13,989 nucleotides of DNA from Poronia punctata. Lineage: Eukaryota; Ascomycota; Sordariomycetes; Xylariales; Xylariaceae. Of the stretch, positions 1-9,500 are shown piece by piece. The translations under genes and the position numbers were made by a program. Position 1 is the stretch's first letter; each line of letters begins with the position of its first letter. A model generated the notes under the pieces. It did no database searches. It saw only the letters and a program-made list of their open reading frames with translations, and was not told the DNA's origin. The DNA lies in the NCBI GenBank assembly GCA_022579005.1, contig MU401959.1, forward strand, positions 1 to 13,989. The letters are read 5' to 3'.

Positions 1-258
1 TTACTATAAAAGCTATAATATTATAAAATAAAAGTATTATTTATAGCTATAAAATAAACTAGTATATTAGCTTATTTTAAAAAAGTATATTAAATCTAAC
101 AAGTTATAAAATAATAAAAATTAATATAATGCCTATATAGTAAAAGTTATATAGCTATAATAAAAACTACTATAAAAAAAAAGGTTTTCTTATAAAAAGT
201 TCCTCTTTACTTATTTAATATATATAAATTTTGTAAAAAAAAAAAGTTTTACCTCCTT
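1..258. other. Gene-free AT-rich leader of the window
   Basis: Bases 1-180 are degenerate AT sequence with no recognisable gene. From about 181 the sequence becomes slightly richer in C (TTCCTCTTTAC near 200-210, ACCTCC near 251-256), marking the approach to the preserved island at 259-560. Nothing here resembles an RNA gene or a convincing promoter. Confidence 0.6.
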
Positions 259-366
259 ATGCGTATATTAATTAATACACACAATTTAGCTATTTTGCTA
301 GTTTTAACAAGTATTGGGGCAGGTACCGGGGCAGGTACTAGGGCAGGTACCGGGGCCGGGCAGTAA
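259..366 (+). other. Short open frame, 35 codons, probably not a gene
   Basis: An ATG at 259 opens a 35-residue frame ending at TAA 364-366. Its frame is already open from 196, just after an in-frame TAA at 193-195, giving 56 sense codons, which is long for this stop-dense DNA. The predicted peptide has a hydrophobic stretch (LAILLVL, residues 11-17) and then a Gly/Ala/Thr-rich tail made by the 12-bp tandem repeat read in frame as GAGT units. The hydrophobic-then-simple-repeat layout loosely recalls the start of a small secreted protein. However, the length is very short, I recognise no family, and the openness may only reflect higher local GC. It may be a remnant of a coding exon or chance. 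I would not call it a gene without transcript support. Confidence 0.15.
316..363 (+). repeat. GC-rich 12-bp tandem repeat, about four units
   Basis: Three near-identical units of GGGGCAGGTACC lie at 316-327, 328-339 and 340-351. Unit 2 ends in T and unit 3 starts with A. A fourth, diverged unit follows at 352-363. Each unit holds a GGTACC or GGTACT core. This is the most GC-rich stretch in the window. The array has no TpG, and every CpA in it is preceded by G, the context that also survives elsewhere in the window, so it offered few targets to RIP. Because 12 is divisible by three, the array stays in frame with the short open frame around it. It could be a minisatellite inside a transposon or the repeat region of a lost gene. 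Confidence 0.9.
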
Positions 367-400
367 GTAAACTTAGACCTCTATTACTAACATATTGTAT

Positions 401-560
401 TGTTATAGTTTATACTGCTAGGGGGTCTATAATAACTTATTATTATTGTATAAGGAGAAAAGGCTTTTTTAAGAAGTAAAGGTCTTTTATATTTACTTAT
501 ATAGGCATTTTAATATAAACTTAGCCTGTATATATAAGCACTAAAACCAAAACTATAATA
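401..560 (+). mobile_element. 160-bp repeat element, copy 1: solo-LTR-like or MITE-like
   Basis: This copy begins TGTTATAGTTT and ends AAACTATAATA. The ends are inverted repeats of each other over 11 bp except one position, where an expected terminal CA reads TA, which is what RIP would produce. The original was therefore probably TG...CA, as in LTRs. The interior has TATA-rich stretches (TATATTTACTTATATAGG at 488-505) but no coding potential. The flanks read GTAT (397-400) and GTAC (561-564), which fit a 4-bp target duplication of GTAC with one C-to-T change. A second copy at 6344-6502 aligns over its whole length at about 80% identity. This copy keeps more G and C (the GGGGG run at 421-425, AAGGAG, CCTG), so it is the less mutated one. 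It is either a solo LTR of an unidentified retrotransposon or a non-autonomous element with short terminal inverted repeats. It could also be the left LTR of a 6.1-kb element ending at 6502. Orientation is arbitrary. Confidence 0.72.
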
Positions 561-600
561 GTACTTTTTTTTTTAAATTATAGCTAATTATAATTATATA

Positions 601-626
601 TAAAAAATAAAAATAAAAATAAAAAA
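601..626 (+). repeat. (TAAAAA)n microsatellite, four units
   Basis: Four successive units of T followed by five or six A run from 601 to 626, ending at a C at 627. The array contains no C or G, so RIP could neither create nor damage it directly. It starts 40 bp beyond the end of the 160-bp element. A poly-A-like tail of a non-LTR retrotransposon is a remote alternative that nothing else supports. Confidence 0.75.
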
Positions 627-763
627 CAAAGCTGCGTTTTTTTAAAAAAAGTATTTATATAAAAGTAAGCATTTTATAGTAAAAGTGCTTTTAAAATAAA
701 AAAAGCTTGCTTTTATAGTATAACTGCTTTATAAGTATTATTATTTATTATTATGCTTTTTAA

Positions 764-839
764 ATTTTTATGCTTATACTTTTATTTTTATTTGCTTTTA
801 CTTTTTTTTTATTTTTTTTTATTATTTTTTTGCTTATAA
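764..839 (+). repeat. T-rich low-complexity tract
   Basis: This stretch is mostly T with scattered single A, G and C, and includes T runs of up to ten bases between about 800 and 832. It has no fixed period. It probably reflects a pyrimidine-rich ancestor whose C became T. It has no evident function. Confidence 0.6.
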
Positions 840-1237
840 TTAGTTATTTTTACTTATTATACTTTTAATTTTTTATATTACGCTTTTAAGTTAAAGCCTT
901 TTTATTATAATATTATATTTATTTACTATTTAGTTTACTTAGTAAAAAAGATTTAGTTTTATTATATTTAAACTTTAGTTAAAAAAATATAAAAAAATAA
1001 AGCTAAGCTAGCATACTAGCAATATATTTAAAATTAGCTATTTTTTTCCTACTAGTTTATTTATATATTATAAGTAATATATTAAGCATAAAAATATATA
1101 TAAAGTAGTAAGTAAAAAAAAATAAAAAAGAAATCTTTATATATATTTAATAAGTTATATAGCTAACTATATATATATTAAAAAACGCTTAAAATTTAAT
1201 AGCGCTTTTATTATAAGTTACTATGCTTTTAAAAAGC

Positions 1238-1255
1238 AATAATAATAATAATAAT
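1238..1255 (+). repeat. (AAT)6 microsatellite
   Basis: Six perfect AAT units follow a GC dinucleotide and run into an A tract. It is an ordinary slippage product in AT-rich DNA. Confidence 0.85.
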
Positions 1256-2280
1256 AAAAATTTTAAAAGTTTTAATATATTTTATAATTTTATTTACTTT
1301 AATAATATTTGCTAAGCTATTTTTAATATAGTAGTAAAACTAGTAGCTACTTTTAAAAATATAAAAAAAATTATTTATTTAAAGTATAGTTTAGCTTTTA
1401 TAAAAAAGTTTAAAAGTATATATATTGCTTATAACTTATTATTATATCATTATTTATAATATTATAAAATATAAAAATTGCTTATTAGCAATTTTTTTAA
1501 AGTTATTAAAAGCTTGCTTTTATTATTAATTTACGTTTAAAAAGCAAAAAGTATAAAAAGCTTTTTATTTAGTTTAATATATAGTTGCTTTGCTTTTTTT
1601 TACTAATATAAAAGCTGCTAGCTAAAAAAAAGCAAAGCACTGGTTTTTTACTACTATTTGCTAAGCTATAGTTATTAATAATTATTATATAAAAAATATT
1701 AAAAATATTTAAAAGCTTTTTAATAATATATTACTAGCTATTTACTTATAAAGTAAAAAGCTTTAATTATAATAAATATAATATTAGTTTATTAAGGTTA
1801 AGCTGCTTTAGCTTTAATAATATTATAAAAGTAATTAAAAAGTATATTATTAGCTTTTTAAAAATAAAATAAAAAAAATAAAAAAAATTTAAAACTTTTT
1901 AATAAAAAATTAAAAAGCTATAAAGTAGTATATTTAATAATAATATATTAAAAATATAAAATTAGCTTAGTAGCGTTTTAGTTTTGTTTTATAGCATTTA
2001 AAGCTACTTTAATAGCTTTAGTTTGCTTAGGTTATACTAGTAAAACGCTACTATTTTAACTTTATTTATTTTTAAGTTATATACTAGTTTTTATAATAGC
2101 TAATAAAGTGCTAGCTATTTAACTTTATATATTAAGCTTTTAGTTTTATACTACTTATAGTTAAAAATTTTATTAAATAATTATTAAAGTTTTTTTTTAT
2201 TATATTTTATTATAATTATACTTTTTGCTTTATTATTATAAAGCTTATTTAGCGCGTTTTAGCTAAATAGCTTTTATACT

Positions 2281-3000
2281 AGGAGCCTTGGAGGTGTAAT
2301 TAAACCTGAGTTTATAAGGTATATTTTAAGTGTATAATGTTGTATATGTATATGTTTATTTTGTAGCTAAAGTTAAGTATATAAGTATAAAGTATAGGTT
2401 GTTAAAAATGTATAAGTATGTTTATGTGGTTTTTTAAAGCATTAGTTTAAGTAAGTATATACTTTAGTTTAGTTTTAGTTTTAATATAAGTATATATTTT
2501 CTTTTTTTACTTATTAAGTATATAATACTTAAAGTTTTTATTTTAGTTTTTTTTTATATAATATATAGTTTTTTTAAAATATATAAGTTTAAACTTTTAA
2601 AGTTTGTAGCTAATAATATATTTTAACTAAGCAGAATATATAGGAAATAAACAAGGTATAGGTTATATATAAACTGTTAATAACGTATATATTTTTAATT
2701 ATTTATTATTATTTTTAAAGTAAGGTGCTATATAGTTATTGTATTTTTTTAAGTTATAGTTAAGTTATAAAAAGAAAAACTAATATTAGGTTTTTTTTTA
2801 AGTTAGTAGTACTTTATATTTTTAAAGTTTTAGTAATATATTATTAAAAAAGTATTATATAGTTATAACTATAAAATAAAATATAAGCTATAAAGTTTAA
2901 TTAGTAAATATTTAGTATTTAGTTATATATAAAGTTAAAATAGTATAATATTATAATTTAGTATAAAATGTAAAATAATTAAGTAAAGGTAAAAATTAGT
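2281..3000 (+). other. Strand-asymmetric, G-rich and C-poor tract
   Basis: Counting by hand, these 720 bases hold 91 G and 22 C (GC skew about +0.6). The first 180 bases (2281-2460) hold 37 G and 6 C, with about 14 TpG but a single CpA. The adjacent 60 bases (2221-2280) are balanced at 7 G and 8 C, so the left edge is sharp. The right edge, near 3000, is gradual. The pattern means that cytosines of this strand were removed while those of the opposite strand, seen here as TpG, were spared, so C-to-T change acted on one strand only. The left edge coincides with the better-preserved words GGAGCCTTGG and GGAGGTGTAATTAAACCTGAG (2282-2309). A younger inserted element could begin there, but I found neither its second end nor a target duplication. 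No coding frame is visible. Confidence 0.7.
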
Positions 3001-6000
3001 AAAAAAATTATTATTATTATTTATTTAAAAAAACTATTACGTAATTATTTTTACTTTTATTATAATAAGTTAAGCATATTAATAGTGCTAGTTTTAAACT
3101 TTTAAATATAAGCTTAAGCAACTTTGCTTTACTTTTTAGTATATATTTTACTTTAAAGTTTTAAAGTTTTTTTGCTTTAAATTTTTAAACCTTTTTTAAG
3201 TTATATTTTTATTTTTTATTAGTAGTTTTATACTTATTATCTTATATTTATAAGGTTAAATATATTTTTTTTAAAGTAGGTTATTATTTTTAGCTTTGTA
3301 TTTATTTTTTATAGTGTTTTTATTTATTAATTTAAAGCTATAAAAGCGCTTGCAATTATATATGCTATTTTTATTGCTTATTTTTTTATTTTTCTTATAA
3401 AGCTTTGTAATTTTATAATTTTTAAAAATGTTAATATTTTTTATAATATAATCTTTAGCGTTATAATAGTAGCAGTATTATAGTTATATATTTTATATAT
3501 AAGTAAAGCATACTTTATTATTTAGTTTAACATATAAGCAGCAAATAAAAAAAAGTTTTAAATTATATTTTTTAATAGTATATTAAATATAATATTTATT
3601 AATATTAGTGCTAGCAAAATAAATAAAATAAGCTTAAAAGTAAGCTTTGTTTAATTAGATTTTTATAGTAAACTTTTAAACGTTTTATATTATAATATTA
3701 TTATATTAGCTAACGTAAATTTTAAAGTTATTAAATAAATTATAAATACTTTAGCGCTTAAGTTTTTATATAATTAAATTAGTAGTTAAACTTATAATAT
3801 TTATATAAAAATACATATACTTGTAGCTATTTTAAGTAGTACTTTTTTTATTTTAGTAGTATTTTAAAATTTTATATATATATTGCCTTTTTTAATAAAA
3901 ATAAGTAATTTAGTTTATTTAAAGGTAATAGTAGTTTTAAGGTTTAGTTAATTTTATTTGTTGCTATAAGTAGCAGCTTATAATTTAGCTATTAATATAA
4001 TAAAGTTTAATTATAAAAATTTTAAATACTTTTTAGTTAGTTTTTAACTATAATTAAAATTAATATATATTAAAGCATAATATATAAAATATTAGTTTAA
4101 GTACTTATAAGCTAATATATACATAAGTAATTTATACTTTAATACTTAAGTAAAGTTAATTAGCGCTAATATAAGCAGTATAAATAAGCGTTTACTTATA
4201 TATTATAGTGCGCTAAATACTATAATTAAAGTTATAAAATAAAAGTATTATAAATAATAAATTAATTAAAATAGTAGTAATAAAGTTAATAATAAAAGTA
4301 AAAAAGTATAAAGTAAAAAGTTTATAAAATTAAAGTTATTAAATATAAGTTAAATTAAGTATAATTAGTATTAAGCTAAAATAGCTAAGTAACTTATTTA
4401 TTTAAAAAAAAGTAATTATATATAAAATAAATATAATTAGTTAAAGTTTAAAGTAAGTATTTACTTTACTTATATGTAGCCTTATAATATAATTTATTTT
4501 ATATATATATATACTTATATAAAAAAATAAATACTTTAATATATTTAAATCTAGCTATATATTTTTTTTTGTTTTTAAGTATATTATAATAGCTTAGTAT
4601 TATAGCTATTTACGCTGCTTTTTTTGTTAATAATTTATATATTATTATATAAGTACAAAGTAATGTTGCACTATTTTTTTTTAATATATAGTGTTGCTAT
4701 GTTTAAAAATAAACAAATAGGTTTAAAGGCTAGTTTAAAAGTAGTTTTTTTATTTAATTTAAATTTTTTATTTTAAAAATATTTAGTTTATATTAGTATT
4801 TAAGTACTTTTTTTAAATTATATATTATATATTTTTTTTTAATTTAAATTAAAAAGATTAAGTTTAATACTTAAATATGTTTAAAATAGCTTTAGTATAT
4901 TTTAAAGTAAAAAAAATAATTTTTTAGTTTATTACTAATAAAGCATTGCTTTTGTATAGCTTTTATATTAAATTATAATATATGTTTATAAGTAACTTAA
5001 CTTAAAAAAATAAATATAATATAATTTTAACTTTTTTTATTTTTTTTAGCTTTTTTATTATTTATTTTTTTAATAATTTTTTATAGTTTTTTTAATTGCT
5101 AGTTTTGCTATAACTTATATTAAGTTTTTTTAGCTTTAATTTAAAACGTAAGTAATAGTAATTAAAATAGTAAAAATACTAGCTTAAAAAATAAGTGCTA
5201 ACTAGTTGCTATTTAGTATTATTACTTGCTTAAAATTTAAGCTTATTAATATTATTTAGTACTTTTTTAGTTTTATTATTACTATTTTTATTTAATAATT
5301 TTAAAGCGTAGTGCTTATAACGTTTAGCAATTTTTGCTTAAAAGCAAAAAAAACATACTTTATTATATAGTGTTGCTACTAAGTAGCAAAGTGCAAATAA
5401 AAATAATTTTATTTTTAAAATTATATATTAATTATTATATAGTATAGCATTATAGCTTTAAAAATAAATAAAAAAAGTAGTAAAGCAGTATTAGTTTAAT
5501 AGTAAAAAGTAAAAAAAAGATTTAATAGTATTATTATTAACTTAGTTAATATAACTTATATAAATATAAACTTTTTAATTAAAAAAAGTAAAGTATATAT
5601 TTTGCTTAATTGCTTTTATTATAAGTTAGTTTTAAAAAATATATTGCTATAATATTTTAAATACTTATATTTTATATAACTTTAAAAAAAAAGTTGTAAA
5701 CTGCTTAAATATTAAAAATTTTAATAAAAACGTTTTTATTTTTTACTAAAACTATAAGTTTGCTAGTATAGCTAAAAAGTACTAAATAGTTTAAATAAAG
5801 CTTGCTAACTTAATAAAATTAAAAAAGTATATTAATATAAAAAAGTTAAAATAAATAAGATTTATATTATTAGTTTTTTTACTTAAATATAGTATTAGTA
5901 CTATAAGGTATAATATAGTTAATATATTTATTTTTAAGTAAGTAAATATTTTAAAACTTTTATATAATATTAAATTTTATAAATAAATAATTACATAATT

Positions 6001-6343
6001 ATAATTATATAAAGTAAAAAATAAATTTAAAGTAAGTAGTATATTAGTAATTAAAATAAATATTAAAGTAAAAAAGTAATAAATAATTTATTATTTTTAG
6101 CTATTTAAAGTGCTTAAGTATAATATAAAAAAAAGTTTTTAAATTAAAGCTTAAGTAAAAAGTATAAGTATATATTACGCTTTTTTTAATTTAAAAAAAT
6201 TAAATAAGCAAAAAAGATATTATTATAACTTAAAAATATATAGTTTATTATTTTTTTAAAAGTTTTTATGCTAAGGTATTGTTTAAGCTTATATAGCTAC
6301 TTTATAGTATATTAATTATATAATTTAAGTTTTTTTTTTTTTT
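3001..6343. other. Gene-free degenerate AT-rich stretch
   Basis: I find no gene, RNA or domain in these 3.3 kb. G and C become roughly balanced again by 3061-3120 (7 G, 5 C). Two copies of a 15-base word lie at 4685-4699 and 5364-5378, and several GC-cored near-palindromes occur (5331-5350, 5373-5389). The stretch ends in a T run (6331-6344) directly before the second 160-bp element. It may be the decayed body of one or more transposons, but this rests on composition only. Confidence 0.6.
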
Positions 6344-6502
6344 TATTATAGTTTATACTATAAAAGGTTTATAACAACTTATTATTATTATATAAAAAGT
6401 AAAAGTTTTTTTAAAAAGTAAAAGCTACTTATATTTACTTATATAAGCATTTTTAAGTAAACTTAGCCTATACTTATAAGCATTAAAACTAAAACTATAA
6501 CC
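6344..6502 (+). mobile_element. 159-bp repeat element, copy 2, more heavily mutated
   Basis: This is the same element and orientation as 401-560. A hand alignment gives 128 identities in 159 aligned bases with one 1-base gap. Of 31 substitutions, 19 are G or C in copy 1 against A or T here, 6 are the reverse transition and 6 are transversions, so this copy has lost more C:G pairs. The left end reads TATTATAGTTT, as expected if TG became TA. The right end reads AAACTATAACC. It is flanked by TTTTT on both sides (6339-6343 and 6503-6507), which is compatible with its own target duplication, but the left flank lies in a longer T run and so is weak evidence. Like copy 1 it has no coding capacity. 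It may be a solo LTR, a MITE-like element, or the right LTR of an element starting at 401. Confidence 0.72.
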
Positions 6503-9500
6503 TTTTTAGTTTTACGCTTAGCGTCTTTTTTTATACTAGCTTATTTTATAGTATTTAATTTTTTAATAAAAAAAGTTTATATTTATTTAAACATTTTATT
6601 TAATAAAAAAAGTTTTTAAAGTTATATTTATTATAAAGTAACTAAATAATTATAGTTGTTTTTTATTTTTTTTTATTTACTTTTGCTATAGCTTATAGTT
6701 TAATATTTATTATTTTTATAAAGTTAATTATTAAGCAGTAGTTAGCTTTTTAAAAGTTAAAAGTTGTTTTTAAAATATTATAAGTTAAAATAAATATTAT
6801 AAGTTAAAATAAATATTTTATTTAAATGTTTTAGTTTATAAAGTTTATTTATATTATTAATAATTATGCTTTAGCTATAATATTTATTATATTTTTTAGT
6901 TAGTTTTCTTTTTATATTAATATTAAGCATATAAACGTTATATTTATTATATTAATAAGCTAAAATTATATAAGTTATAAAGGCAATTATTAGCAAGTAA
7001 GTATATATAATTATATATTTAATATTTATTTTATTTTTTAAGCCTAAGTTTTTTAATATTATAAGCTTTTTTTATATTTAATTATTTTATTAATAAGTTT
7101 ATAAATTATATTAAACTTTATTAATTAATATTTAAGTTTGTTTTAGTGTTTTTAAAGTATAAATTGCTATAGCTTTTTAATTATTATAGCTTAGTTATAC
7201 TTATTATTATCTAGGTATACTTTATACGCTTTTAAGTCTTATATATTAACTACTTTGCTACTAATTTATTTATTATAAGTAATGCTTTATATTAATAAAT
7301 ATATAATATATAAATATTTGCTTACTTAGTTAAGTTTTAGCTATGCTTTGCTTATTATAGTACTAAGCTTATTTATTATAATATTAAGTATATTAGTTTT
7401 AAATAGTTTTATTTTAATATTTTTTTTATTAGCTTAGTATTTTAGCATTTTTTAGCTATTTATTTAACTTTTTTTTTTAAAGTAAGCATTATATATAATA
7501 TTATATATTAGCTATTATAATATAAAAAGCTGTTTTACTTTTGCTTTCTTTTATTAAGCAGTTAATTATTATAATTTAAATTTTATTATTTTCTTTTTTT
7601 ATTTATTTAGTATTAAATTTATTTATAATATAGTAAGCTAATAAAATTTAAAGCATTATTTGCTTATAAAACTTTTATAAAAACTAGTAGCGTTTTATAA
7701 GATTTTTATTAATTTTAAAATTTACTTATTAATTTAAGTTTTTTTTAATATATTTTTAGTTACTTTATAACGTTATTAATTTATATATGTTTTTAATATA
7801 TTATAGCTATAGCGTTTTGCTTTTAGTTTTTTTACGTTTAAAAATATATTATATTATTAGTATAAAATATTATAGCTTGCTTAATAAAATAAAGGCTAAC
7901 ATAGTAAATATTACTAGCTTAACTATATAATTTTTTAATAATATTTAAAACAAAGTAAATAATTATATTAGCTTATTTAAGTTAGTACTAATATATTAGT
8001 AAGCTTTGTTAAAAAATATAAAAGCTGCTACAATTTTATTTTTGTTTTTATAGCTATTTATTAAGCTTTAAATTATTTTTAAAGTACTAAGTATAAAAAG
8101 CAGCTTTAATTTTTTTAGCTTTTTATAAAGCTTTTAGTTTTTTTTCTTTTGCTTTTTTTTTTTTTTATAACTATAATTTATTTTATTTAATAAAAGCTAT
8201 AATATAAGTTTTTATTTTTAATATATGCTTTATATTTAATTAAAATTTAAAGTTACTAAGTTGCTATATAGCTATAGTTTACTAGTTTTTTTAACTTTAT
8301 ATTTTATTAATATATTATAAACGTTAGTATAATATAAATTATAAGTAATAGTTTTATAGCTAAAGTAATTTTATAAAAATTACTAAATAAAATATACGTT
8401 TATTAAATTAAATATAAAAATTTGCTTTAAAATATACACTACTTACTTTTTATATTTTATTTTATTAAATAGTGCTATTTATTAATTAATATATTAAAGG
8501 TTTAGTATTTTTAAACTTTTTTATTGTTTTTTATAATAATTATAAAAACTAACTATATTATTAAAACTTTAACTGTCTTGCTAAGCCCTATAGCATTTTT
8601 TAAGCATTTTTTTAAAAGCTTTTATATTAGTAGCTATATAACTATTTACTATACTATATAAAGTTAATATAGTTATAAAGCAATATTAAATTTGCATAGC
8701 TTAAAATTAACAATATTAGTTAAATACTATAACATTTTATATATATAAGCTTATTATTTATTTAATATTTTTAAGTTTTTATTTATTATAATAAAATTTA
8801 ATTTTAATTAATTATATAAGTTAACTTTATTAGTAATACTTACTATTAACCTTTTTTAATTAGCTATATTTTTTTTTATACGTAATTAATTTATTACTAA
8901 ATAATAATATTATAATAGTATTATAGTTTATAAGTATAGCTATACTTTATTATTTATTTTTACTAATTATATTTTTATTTATTTTAGTTTTTTAATTTTT
9001 AATATTAGGTTTTAGTTTACTAATCTTTGCTAAGTTAACTTTTAAGTTTAAAAAAATAACTAGCTTTTATACTATAATGCTTAAGTAAGATTTTTACACT
9101 TTATATATTTTTATATACTAAAAGTTATTAATTAAGGTTAAGATTTTTTTAAAGTATTATTAATATAAAAGGTTTTATTATTATAGTTATAAAATAATAT
9201 TAACTACTATTTAAGTTTGCTTTTTAATTAAAGTTTTAAGTTTTATAGTTAATATGCTTTTTTTTAAGTAAATAAACAACGTATAACTATTAATTTTATA
9301 AAAAATAGTAAAATATATTATATATATATAATTAAAAAGGTTTTTAGTAAAAATTTAATTATATTAGTACTTAAATTTTAATTGTTTTATTAAGTATTAA
9401 GTATTTTATTTAAATAGGTTTTTTATTAATATATTTAAGTTTATAATAGCTAATTTTTTAAATAGTTTTTTTATAAAATAATAAGTTATAATATTTAAGT

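Larger units (their letters stand above)
561..2280. other. Gene-free degenerate AT-rich stretch
   Basis: I see no gene, RNA or recognisable protein domain here. It holds simple repeats (601-626, 764-839, 1238-1255), several short AT hairpins and many runs of A or T. G and C are about balanced in 2221-2280 (7 G, 8 C), which contrasts with the G-rich, C-poor tract that begins at 2281. If the two 160-bp elements are LTRs of one transposon, this would be part of its interior, but I could not find a reverse transcriptase or integrase motif that stands out from low-complexity noise. Confidence 0.6.

Noticed and set aside
129..145. Possible reverse-strand copy of the 160-bp element, sharing ATGCCTATATA
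   Set aside because: The match covers only about 20 bases and does not continue into the element's other diagnostic words. A similar weak match near 9490-9530 fails in the same way.
1483..1506. Perfect hairpin (10-bp arms, 4-base loop) followed by T, like a bacterial intrinsic terminator
   Set aside because: At this composition several such stems are expected by chance in 14 kb, and nothing else is bacterial. The stems at 5331-5350, 5373-5389, 12001-12021 and 12293-12315 were rejected for the same reason.
1714..1755. Frame reading F-N-N-I-L-L-A, which could be a RIP-mutated reverse transcriptase F/Y-x-D-D box
   Set aside because: The underlying DNA is mostly T/A low complexity of a kind that recurs all over the window. 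Flanking frames have no other reverse transcriptase motifs and stops follow at once.
2463..2500. Possible reverse-strand copy of the right end of the 160-bp element (TTTAGTTTAGTTTTAG)
   Set aside because: The similarity is limited to a simple TTTAG repeat; the neighbouring bases do not align.
561..6343. Annotating the interval between the two elements as a Gypsy or Copia retrotransposon interior
   Set aside because: The 5.8-kb spacing fits, but no pol or gag motif could be recognised, no primer-binding site or polypurine tract sits beside the repeats, and the outer flanks do not match.
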